This document shows positions 1 through 5,985 of a DNA stretch of 6,481 nt, piece after piece. The stretch covers positions 1 through 6,481 of the forward strand of contig CALCDT010000278.1 in assembly GCA_937900425.1 (NCBI GenBank), written 5' to 3'. Origin of the DNA: an uncultured Alphaproteobacteria bacterium (GTDB lineage Bacteria; Pseudomonadota; Alphaproteobacteria; Rhizobiales; Pleomorphomonadaceae). The notes below the pieces were generated by a model that did no database searches, had not been told where the DNA came from, and saw only the letters and a list, made by a program, of their open reading frames with translations. Each line of letters begins with the position of its first letter. The stretch's first letter is position 1. The translations under genes were made by a program, and so were the position numbers.

Positions 1-1
1 C

Positions 2-214
2 CTCGACTACAAGGCACCCGCGGAACTCCTCGCCAATCTCACGGGACACAACACGGTCGCGGGAATGACGGCGGAGGGGGCGGCGCGAACAACGAGGGAA
101 GGGACCGAGAGGCCGGTTCCAACGCGCCGGCGCCTCTCTCACTGGTCGTCGTCGCCGACCTCGGGCATCGAGAAGTCGGTCCAGGTGCCGTCGGCGGTGA
201 TCTTGACCTTGTAG
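2..214 (+). pseudogene. possible 3' end of an integrase-core transposase frame (partial or remnant)
   Basis: A plus-strand frame is open from the window edge (first full codon at base 2) to a TAG at 212-214. Its first residues, LDYKAPAELLANLTGHN, resemble the conserved tail of IS30-, IS3- and IS481-type transposases, where a segment like L-x-Y-x-T/S-P-A-E follows the last catalytic glutamate. That is recalled family knowledge, not a database result. After about residue 25 the translation becomes low-complexity and arginine-rich. It also runs about 75 bases into the opposite-strand gene, so the true end may be earlier or the copy may be decayed. The catalytic part, if any, lies outside the window, and no terminal inverted repeat could be assigned. 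It could equally be a chance frame in GC-rich DNA. Confidence 0.28.
107..138 (-). terminator. hairpin just after the stop of the 139-822 gene, candidate terminator
   Basis: GAGAGG at 107-112 pairs with CCTCTC at 133-138, and CCGG at 113-116 pairs with CCGG at 127-130. Two bases (131-132) are bulged and the loop is 10 nt. The hairpin abuts the stop codon of the minus-strand gene (139-141). In the minus-strand RNA it is followed by a C/U-rich stretch with no uninterrupted U-run. Position and stem strength favour a transcription terminator. The missing U-tract is common in GC-rich alphaproteobacteria but lowers certainty. It could also end plus-strand transcription entering from the left. Confidence 0.45.
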
Positions 215-822
215 AAGGTGTAGGCGCCGGTGGCCGCCGTCTCGGCATAGTCGCCGACCGTCAGCACCCGGTAGACCTCGACCATCTGCGCCGGCGTCAG
301 CTTGTCGGGCGGGGCCTGCGAGAACCACGGCCAGACGTAGGTCTCCTCCGGCGTGCCCGGCTTCTCGACCACCCAGCCGGCGTCGAGGATGTCGGCGAGG
401 ATGGCGAGGATCTCGATGCCGTCGTCGTCGCCCGATTCGGCCTTCAGCGTGTCGATCTTGTCCTCCGATTCCTGCTCGGCGAAATGCGGCGGCTTCGGCT
501 GCGCCTCGATGATCGGCCGCAGCGCCTCCGGGTCGCCGCTGAGGGCGGCGGCGAGAAGGGCGTCGCGCTTGGCCTTCACCGGTTCGGGCAGGCCGTCATC
601 GCCGTAGTGGACCTGCGGCATCGGCAGGCCCGTCGCCGGGGGGGCGGCGGAATAGGGCTTGAAGGCGTCGGAGGGGATCGCCGACGGATTGGCCGGCTCG
701 TCCTCGTCGGGGGCATCCCGCGGCGGATCGAGGAAAATCCGCTGGGTCGGCACCTCGGTCGCCGCGTGCAGCGGGGCGGTGGCGGCGAGCAGCGCGAGCG
801 CGACGATGAGCGAAATCCGCAA
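139..822 (-). CDS. secreted (periplasmic) protein of unknown function, TTG start
   Basis: I do not recognise a named domain; the overall pattern resembles uncharacterised periplasmic proteins of Hyphomicrobiales. With a TTG start at 822 the product is 227 aa. It opens with MRISLIV, a hydrophobic core (residues 4-16) and a cleavage site near LHA-A (residues 18-21), a textbook Sec signal peptide. GGAGAG at 828-833 lies 5 nt before the TTG. The in-frame upstream start at 882 would add 20 Arg/Ala/Pro-rich residues and lacks such a site. The mature protein has a Pro/Asp/Glu-rich linker (about 33-66), a helical segment around residues 80-108, a second helix around 134-149, and an aromatic stretch TYVWPWF at 161-167. 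A C-terminal part (about 178-217) contains YTFYKVKIT. There are no cysteines and no membrane anchor after the signal. It is monocistronic as far as can be seen. Confidence 0.8.
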   Translation of the reverse strand: MRISLIVALALLAATAPLHAATEVPTQRIFLDPPRDAPDEDEPANPSAIPSDAFKPYSAAPPATGLPMPQVHYGDDGLPEPVKAKRDALLAAALSGDPEALRPIIEAQPKPPHFAEQESEDKIDTLKAESGDDDGIEILAILADILDAGWVVEKPGTPEETYVWPWFSQAPPDKLTPAQMVEVYRVLTVGDYAETAATGAYTFYKVKITADGTWTDFSMPEVGDDDQ

Positions 823-903
823 GGCATCTCTCCAGGCTGCGGGTCGGCCGCGGCGCGGGGCGGCGGGCGCTGCACTTCGCACGGGCGTCGCGGCGAAGGC
901 CGG

Positions 904-924
904 CGGGTCGCCTGCCGCGACCCG
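904..924 (-). other. 8-bp GC hairpin in the presumed leader of the 139-822 gene
   Basis: CGGGTCGC at 904-911 and GCGACCCG at 917-924 are perfectly complementary, with a 5-nt loop. If transcription starts near 950, as the promoter call predicts, this sits about 25-45 nt into the leader and about 80 nt before the TTG start. It could affect mRNA stability. In DNA this GC-rich one or two such stems per window are expected by chance, so no function is claimed. Confidence 0.25.
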
Positions 925-956
925 GCTTCCGGCCGGGCGGCGTGGACACGGTCTTC

Positions 957-985
957 CTATAGGCTCGCCGGCGCGGTCTTGTCAC
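957..985 (-). promoter_or_regulatory. candidate sigma-70 promoter for the 139-822 gene
   Basis: Read on the minus strand, GTGACA (980-985) is followed after exactly 17 nt by CTATAG (957-962). The first matches five of six bases of TTGACA. The second matches five of six bases of the CTATAT form of -10 seen at many alphaproteobacterial housekeeping promoters. The spacing is ideal. Transcription would begin near 950 and give a leader of roughly 130 nt before the TTG at 822. There is no experimental support; the call rests on motif and spacing alone. Confidence 0.5.
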
Positions 986-995
986 GGCCTCGTCA

Positions 996-1014
996 CGCGC
1001 GCCATCGGCGCGCG
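996..1014. other. perfect 8-bp GC inverted repeat, 3-nt loop
   Basis: CGCGCGCC (996-1003) and GGCGCGCG (1007-1014) form a perfect stem around ATC. It lies between the end of the 1261-1524 gene and the promoter of the 139-822 gene, so it could stop read-through from the former. It is about 250 nt past that stop codon and has no T-run on either side. Alternating CGCG is also common by chance at this composition. Confidence 0.25.
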
Positions 1015-1260
1015 ACGGCGGAAAATGGCGGAAAGGTCGGCCGCGAGGCCTCATGGCGCGGCGAGGGCGGCGCGATTGGCCGGGCGCTGTGGCCTCGCCG
1101 CAACGACGGCGGGCGGCCGGAGGGTCGTCGAGCGGTCAGCCGCGGACCGGGGTGCAGGTCGCCGGGCAGGGCGAGGAGGCCGGCGTATCGCCCGCATCGG
1201 CCGGGCCGCTCCCTCGTCGGGTAGGCCCAGGAACGATCCTGCTGCAGCGCCGGGACGGCC

Positions 1261-1524
1261 CTACTGCAGGGTGCGGTCGAGCGTGTAGTCGCCGGCGACG
1301 ATGCGGTCGGGGATCTTGGTCATCATCGCCGCCACCACCGGTTCGCCGAACAGGTCGACGAAGGTGGTGATCGCCGCGAACAGCGCGACGTGGGCGAAGG
1401 CGTCGGCGGGAACGCCGTCGGCGTCGGCGGCCTCGATCGCGTTCTCGATCAGGCGCATCGCCCGCTGCTTGACCGCGTCGGCCTCGCGCCGTTCCGTTTC
1501 GTGAGCTTCGTCGAGGGCCGTCAT
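1261..1524 (-). CDS. small conserved-looking cytoplasmic protein of unknown function
   Basis: An 87-aa product that I cannot assign to a named family; its composition and pattern resemble small uncharacterised proteins common in Hyphomicrobiales. Residues 1-35 are strongly charged and predicted helical (heptad-like spacing in DEAHETERREADAVKQRAMR). A hydrophobic helix follows at about 41-60 (AFAHVALFAAITTFVDLFG), and the tail is polar. There is no signal peptide, cysteine or obvious metal or nucleotide motif. The hydrophobic stretch contains Asp and His and is probably a packing helix, not a membrane span. The ATG at 1524 is preceded by GGGAA about 9 nt upstream. The gene stands alone: the next minus-strand gene upstream ends 180 bp away, with the GTTAAY array in between. 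Confidence 0.7.
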   Translation of the reverse strand: MTALDEAHETERREADAVKQRAMRLIENAIEAADADGVPADAFAHVALFAAITTFVDLFGEPVVAAMMTKIPDRIVAGDYTLDRTLQ

Positions 1525-1555
1525 CGCCGCATTCCCGTCCGTCGTTGTCGGGCCG

Positions 1556-1583
1556 ACCCTAGCAGCGTCGGGGACGGGATCAA
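1556..1583 (-). promoter_or_regulatory. weak candidate promoter for the 1261-1524 gene
   Basis: On the minus strand TTGATC (1578-1583) and TAGGGT (1556-1561) are separated by 16 nt. The -35 element is a fair match to TTGACA; the -10 matches TATAAT at only three positions. A weak core next to an operator-like array (1592-1631) would suit a promoter that needs an activator, but that is inference. Confidence 0.25.
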
Positions 1584-1591
1584 CGCCGTTC

Positions 1592-1631
1592 GTTAATTTC
1601 GGTTAACGCCGGGACGTTAACGCGCGTTAAT
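1592..1631. promoter_or_regulatory. symmetric array of four GTTAAY hexamers, CtrA-like
   Basis: GTTAAT (1592-1597), GTTAAC (1602-1607), GTTAAC (1616-1621) and GTTAAT (1626-1631) are separated by 4, 8 and 4 nt. Each outer pair is one helical turn apart. The surrounding DNA is GC-rich, so four copies in 40 bp are conspicuous. The alphaproteobacterial cell-cycle regulator CtrA binds TTAA-N7-TTAA; the pairs here are TTAA-N6-TTAA, one base short, with TTAAC half-sites. The array lies 68-107 nt upstream of the ATG at 1524 and beyond the 3' end of the TIGR02301 gene, so its likely target is the 87-aa gene. Another regulator binding GTTAAC palindromes is possible. Confidence 0.45.
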
Positions 1632-1704
1632 CCCCCGATTTTCCGAGCATGATCGCATGGCTAGTGCGGGACGGGCGGGGAGGGAAGCGGGAAGACGGCG
1701 GGTT

Positions 1705-2067
1705 TCAGTCGGCCGAGAGCCGGGTCGAGAGCTCGGCGCCCTCGGCGAGATAGGCGTCGATGATCGCCTCCGCGTTGGGTGTGCAACGGCGATAGAGCGC
1801 GGCGAACTCGCGGCGCGAGCGGTTGAAGGCCGAGACGAGGCGCCGGCGCCTGTCGGCGTCGCCGGGCTCGACGCCGAGGACGTTCGACATCTTCTCGCGC
1901 CAGAGAGCGCCGGCCGTCTCGCCGTGGCAGAGCCCGTCGAGGTGGCTGAGCGCGCCGAGAATCTCCGACAGGCGATGAAGGTCGCGAAGGTCCGCGTCCT
2001 CCGCCGCCGGCGCCGGGCCGCAGAGCGCGAGCAGAAGCGGCAGAACCCTCGTCGAAAAGCCTCTCAT
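1705..2067 (-). CDS. TIGR02301 (DUF2385) family periplasmic protein
   Basis: A 120-aa exported protein matching, by recall, the TIGR02301/DUF2385 family. That family comprises uncharacterised alphaproteobacterial proteins noted for two well-separated conserved cysteines thought to form a disulfide. Here residues 1-22 form a signal peptide (basic MRGFSTR, hydrophobic LPLLLAL, cleavage near PAPAA). The mature part is helical, starts DLRDLHRLSEILGALSHLDGLC, and has Cys47 (GLCHG) and Cys95 (RRCTPNAE). Length and spacing fit the family. Function is unknown. The ATG at 2067 is the only sensible in-frame start before the hydrophobic core, but its GGAGG is only one base away, so translation may depend partly on the upstream GAGGG or on upstream ribosomes. 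The gene lies 68 nt downstream of the NUDIX gene and is probably co-transcribed with it. Confidence 0.82.
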   Translation of the reverse strand: MRGFSTRVLPLLLALCGPAPAAEDADLRDLHRLSEILGALSHLDGLCHGETAGALWREKMSNVLGVEPGDADRRRRLVSAFNRSRREFAALYRRCTPNAEAIIDAYLAEGAELSTRLSAD

Positions 2068-2135
2068 GCCTCCAGATACCCTCGCTGGTCCACCGGTCGC
2101 ACGTCCCCGGGGCGCCGCTGCGGCGACCGTCCGCG

Positions 2136-2600
2136 TCACGCCCCGTCCGTCCGTGATCCTGCCCCGGCGATCCCGAACGTCGCATGAACGAAACCGGCGA
2201 GACCGGGCGTGGTGTCGAGACCGGCGATCGCCGCCGGCTCGAAGAAGGCGGCCGCCGCCGCATCGTCGCCCGGCACCGGAACCGGCGCCTCGCCCTCGGC
2301 GAGGCGGGCGGCGAAGACGGCGACGACGTGGTGGGAGAGCAGCGTACCCGCATCGTCGCGGCGGATCGCTTCGAGCAGCCGCGGCTCGCCGACCGGTTCG
2401 GCGGCGAGTCCGCATTCCTCGCGCACTTCGCGGCGCATCGCCTCCGCGAGGGGCTCGCCGGCCTCGACATGACCGCCGGGAAAGCTCCAGAGGCCGGCGA
2501 AGGGTGCCCGTCCGCGGCGCACCAGCAGCACCCGGCCATGGTGCCAGACGCCGGCGCTGACGCCGAGCCGCGGAACGATCACACCGGCGGCCCCGGTCAC
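2136..2600 (-). CDS. NUDIX hydrolase
   Basis: A 154-aa NUDIX-fold pyrophosphohydrolase, a family that cleaves nucleoside diphosphates linked to a second moiety using Mg2+ or Mn2+. The NUDIX box is complete and fits G-x5-E-x7-R-E-U-x-E-E-x-G-U: Gly43, Glu49, Arg57, Glu58, Glu61, Glu62, Gly64 and Leu65. It is preceded by LWSFPGGHVEAGE (residues 38-49), as in MutT/ADP-ribose-pyrophosphatase-type members. Residues 2-28 are the first beta strands (GAAGVIVP, GRVLLVRRG). The substrate cannot be read from the sequence; the lack of extra domains suggests a small nucleotide or nucleotide-sugar. The GTG start at 2600 overlaps the TGA of the upstream gene as GTGA, has only a weak ribosome site, and probably relies on translational coupling. 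The much longer open frame upstream is just the shadow of that gene. Confidence 0.88.
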   Translation of the reverse strand: MTGAAGVIVPRLGVSAGVWHHGRVLLVRRGRAPFAGLWSFPGGHVEAGEPLAEAMRREVREECGLAAEPVGEPRLLEAIRRDDAGTLLSHHVVAVFAARLAEGEAPVPVPGDDAAAAAFFEPAAIAGLDTTPGLAGFVHATFGIAGAGSRTDGA

Positions 2601-3121
2601 GGGAACAGCGCGTCGATGGTGGTCTGCATGGTATGGTCGCTGGCCTCGGGATGGGCCACCGGACCGCCGTTGATGAGGCCGCTCGCGTGTTCGAGCAGCG
2701 GCTTCACCTGGATGTCGGCGAGGTGGGCGACCCGTTCGAGCGTCTCGTCGAGATCGTCGTCGGCGTTCTCGATCAGGCGCTGGATCGAGCCGAGCGCGAG
2801 GTCGGCCATCGCCGCGGTGTTTTCGAGCGCGGCCCGGCGGGCGGGCTCGACGGCGGCGTAGGCGGCGATCGCCAGCGCCTTCTCCTTGAAATGCGACGCC
2901 TCGAAATGTTCGATGTAGCTGCGCGGTCGCCAGTCGAGAACGTCGCCGATGCATTCGGGCATCATCGGCAGCATGTCGATCAGCATGACGACTTCGTTGA
3001 AGTGGTTGAGGTAGTCGGTGGCGAGGCCGGTCTCGGGATGGATGTTGGCATGGGCGAGGCGATCCGCGCAGAGGGATCCTTCACCGAGCTTGTCGCGCGT
3101 CATCTCGCCAAGGCCTGCCAC
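2597..3121 (-). CDS. unknown protein upstream of and coupled to the NUDIX hydrolase
   Basis: A soluble, acidic, mostly helical protein of 174 aa (GTG at 3121) or 168 aa (ATG at 3103). I do not recognise a named domain. The part from MTRDKLGEG onward looks like the conserved start, so 3103 is a serious alternative; neither start has a strong ribosome site. Visible features are CADRLAHANIHPETGLATDYLNHFNEVVM near the N-terminus, a run MLIDMLPMMPE, an aromatic/His segment YIEHFEASHFKEK, two long helices in the C-terminal half, and scattered histidines (LAH, IHP, NHF, EHF, SHF) that could bind metal; that is speculation. There is no signal peptide or membrane segment. It is first in the leftward cluster and overlaps the NUDIX start by 4 nt, which suggests a joint role. 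Its promoter should lie in 3122-3251. Confidence 0.75.
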   Translation of the reverse strand: MAGLGEMTRDKLGEGSLCADRLAHANIHPETGLATDYLNHFNEVVMLIDMLPMMPECIGDVLDWRPRSYIEHFEASHFKEKALAIAAYAAVEPARRAALENTAAMADLALGSIQRLIENADDDLDETLERVAHLADIQVKPLLEHASGLINGGPVAHPEASDHTMQTTIDALFP

Positions 3122-3170
3122 AATCTCGCCCCGTCACCCTGTTTCGCCGAAGATGGTAGGCGCGACATAG

Positions 3171-3190
3171 TTGCGAAAGTGCTTACGAAA
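3171..3190. promoter_or_regulatory. direct repeat TTGCGAAA / TTACGAAA between divergent genes
   Basis: TTGCGAAA (3171-3178) and TTACGAAA (3183-3190) match at seven of eight positions and are spaced 12 bp apart. They sit in the 130-bp region between the start of the minus-strand cluster and the plus-strand SRAP gene, where promoters for both should lie. The repeat may be a small operator. I could not assign a known regulator, and no clear -35/-10 pair is visible on either strand. Confidence 0.25.
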
Positions 3191-3251
3191 CCGGCACCTC
3201 CGGGGCCGGGGACGATGACCTCGCGACGCGGGGACCGAGGGAGCAGGAACG

Positions 3252-4031
3252 ATGTGCGGACGCTTCACCCTGATCGCGACGCCGGACGAGGTCCGCCGGG
3301 CCTTCGGCTACGCCGAGCAGCCGAATTTCCCCCCGCGCTGGAACATCGCGCCGACCCAACCGGTGGCCGTGGTCCGCGGCGGGCGTGACGGCCGGCATTT
3401 CCACCTTATGCGCTGGGGCCTGCTGCCCGGCTGGGTCAAGGACACCGCGAAGTTTCCGCTGCTGATCAACGCCCGCTCCGAAAGCGCCGCCGAGAAGCCG
3501 GCCTTCCGCGCGGCGATGCGCCACCGCCGCGGCCTCGTTCCGGCGAGCGGATTCTACGAATGGCGCCGCGTCGGTCCTGACAAGCAGGCCTATTTCATCC
3601 GGCCGCGCGACGGCGGCCTCCTCGCCTTCGCCGCGCTCTACGAATATTACCAGGACGCCGCCGGCAACGAGATCGACACCGGCGCGATCCTGACCACCTC
3701 CGCCAATGCGCTGATGGCCCCGATCCACGACCGCATGCCGGTGGTGATCGCCCCGGCGCATTTCGACCGCTGGTTCGACACCGACGGCAGCGAGCCGCGC
3801 CACGTCGGCGACCTGCTCGTCCCGGCGCCGGACGACCTGCTCGAGGCGATCCCGGTGTCGTCGCGGGTCAACGCGGTGCGCAACGACGACGCCCGCCTGA
3901 TCGAGCCGTTGTCGGAGCCGGTGACGGTGGATCGCGCGCAGGAGGCCGCGCCGCCGCAGCGACGGGCGGAGCCGGGCGGGAAGCGGGCGAAGCCGGCGCA
4001 CGAGCGCAAGCGCCAGGGCGAGCTGTTCTGA
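3252..4031 (+). CDS. SRAP-family abasic-site processing protein (YedK/HMCES type)
   Basis: A 259-aa member of the SOS response-associated peptidase family (E. coli YedK, human HMCES). These proteins bind abasic sites in single-stranded DNA and form a stable thiazolidine link through Cys2, shielding the lesion. The expected residues are present: Cys2 exposed after Met removal (MCGRF), Asn73 in INARSE, Glu103 in GFYEW, and His159 in IHDRMP. Other family blocks are RWNIAPTQ (30-37), MRWGLLPGW (53-61) and GLVPASGFYEW (94-104). The catalytic domain ends near residue 225. Residues 229-259 are a basic, disordered-looking tail ending ERKRQGELF, where QGELF fits a QxxLF sliding-clamp motif. AGGA lies 6 nt before the ATG. 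Despite the family name, I see no alphaproteobacterial LexA box (GTTC-N7-GTTC) upstream. It is divergent from the 3121 cluster and convergent with the FAD dehydrogenase. Confidence 0.95.
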   Translation: MCGRFTLIATPDEVRRAFGYAEQPNFPPRWNIAPTQPVAVVRGGRDGRHFHLMRWGLLPGWVKDTAKFPLLINARSESAAEKPAFRAAMRHRRGLVPASGFYEWRRVGPDKQAYFIRPRDGGLLAFAALYEYYQDAAGNEIDTGAILTTSANALMAPIHDRMPVVIAPAHFDRWFDTDGSEPRHVGDLLVPAPDDLLEAIPVSSRVNAVRNDDARLIEPLSEPVTVDRAQEAAPPQRRAEPGGKRAKPAHERKRQGELF

Positions 4032-4040
4032 TCGACCTCC

Positions 4041-4061
4041 GGCGGCGGCTTCGCGGCCGCC
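4041..4061. terminator. hairpin between convergent genes, candidate shared terminator
   Basis: GGCGGC (4041-4046) pairs with GCCGCC (4056-4061). After a G-G mismatch, GC pairs with GC around a TTC loop. It fills most of the 30 nt between the stop of the SRAP gene (4029-4031) and the stop of the dehydrogenase gene (4062-4064), the place for a bidirectional terminator. No T-run follows on either strand, so a Rho-independent role is uncertain. Confidence 0.4.
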
Positions 4062-5474
<1,413 letters not shown>

Positions 5475-5600
5475 CGGATGATCCTCCGCCCGGACCGGGC
5501 TGGCCGGGCTCGCGTGCCGGTCAAGGGTGCGTGAAGCGGTTCGAGGGGCGGTCGAGCGCGAGGACTCGAATTCTGCGCAGGCGGCTGCAACAAATTGAGG

Positions 5601-5628
5601 GATATAGGGAATTGTCGTTCGCTTCAAG
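5601..5628 (-). promoter_or_regulatory. candidate promoter of the dehydrogenase gene, RpoH-like
   Basis: On the minus strand CTTGAA (5623-5628) is followed after 13 nt by CCCTATATC (5601-5609). For sigma-70 the spacer to CTATAT is 15 nt, which is short. For the heat-shock sigma factor RpoH, whose promoters have a CTTGAA-type -35 and a C-rich -10 (CCCCAT/CCTATAT) with spacers near 13-14, both elements and spacing fit well. Transcription would start near 5595, leaving a leader of about 120 nt. The sigma assignment is inference; presence of a promoter here is more secure. Confidence 0.45.
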
Positions 5629-5975
5629 CGTCGCCGCAGCGCGCTCCCGACGCCTTCGCCGTCGCCGGTGAGTGGCGGCACCGTCATCGTCCCTTCATGT
5701 GGAATCGGAAATGAAAGGTGCTGAATCAAAAAGTGAACCGGAGGCGCCGGCAGGTCCGACGCTTCAGGTTTCCACCGCATTCGCGGTCGGGTAAGACAAC
5801 GCCTCGTTCGCTGCGCTGCGGAACGGCGCTCGCCGTGCCCGCCCCGGCGACGGATCGCGGCGCCGGCATTCGTGGAGCGGGCCGCGGAACGGCGGCATAC
5901 CGGAAGGCTCGCCCTCCCGGCGTGCAAATGGACGTGCCTCTCCCTTTTTGATACGGAGCGGCGCCGGACGGAGAT

Positions 5976-5979
5976 GGAG
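5976..5979 (+). promoter_or_regulatory. ribosome binding site that decides the fabI start
   Basis: GGAG at 5976-5979 is 6 nt before the ATG at 5986. An in-frame ATG at 5974 lies only four codons earlier but has GGAG directly touching it, with no spacer. The second ATG is therefore the better start, and the resulting MAEAQGLMAGKRG matches the usual rhizobial FabI beginning. Confidence 0.65.
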
Positions 5980-5985
5980 ACGGGT

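Larger units (their letters stand above)
823..1260. other. 438-bp non-coding gap with promoter and GC hairpins
   Basis: No convincing gene lies here. The frames open across it translate to Arg/Gly/Ala-rich low-complexity sequence in every direction, typical of chance frames at this GC content. What can be seen is a candidate minus-strand promoter (957-985), one hairpin in the presumed leader of the 139-822 gene (904-924), and another on the far side of the promoter (996-1014). The stretch 1020-1260, downstream of the small minus-strand gene, shows no recognisable site. Confidence 0.6.
5475..5985. other. 511-bp divergent intergenic region between dehydrogenase and fabI
   Basis: This should hold the promoters of the leftward dehydrogenase and the rightward fabI. 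The left half contains a plausible minus-strand promoter (5601-5628). The stretch 5700-5760 is less GC-rich than its surroundings and contains a 27-codon frame (5711-5794) that I do not consider a proven gene. From 5795 to 5940 the DNA is GC-rich with short palindromes and no recognisable RNA or gene. I could not find a convincing fabI promoter. The in-frame upstream extension of the dehydrogenase and a 77-codon plus-strand frame (5718-5951) give low-complexity protein and are treated as chance. Confidence 0.55.

Noticed and set aside
484..1224. Plus-strand frame of 246 codons over the first gap
   Set aside because: Arg/Gly-rich low-complexity translation, half of it antisense to the secreted-protein gene, without a ribosome site or domain.
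2018..2023. Cys16 of the TIGR02301 protein as a lipoprotein attachment site
   Set aside because: The preceding residues are L-A-L. Leu at -1 does not fit the lipobox, which needs a small residue there, and a normal cleavage site follows at PAPAA.
3122..3251. LexA/SOS box upstream of the SRAP gene
   Set aside because: The alphaproteobacterial LexA pattern GTTC-N7-GTTC or its complement was looked for and not seen, so SOS control is not claimed despite the family name.
5919..5949. Terminator or attenuator before fabI (GGCGTG/CGTGCC stem followed by five T)
   Set aside because: The stem is only six pairs, two of them G-U, with an 8-nt loop and seven non-T bases before the T-run; too weak to call.
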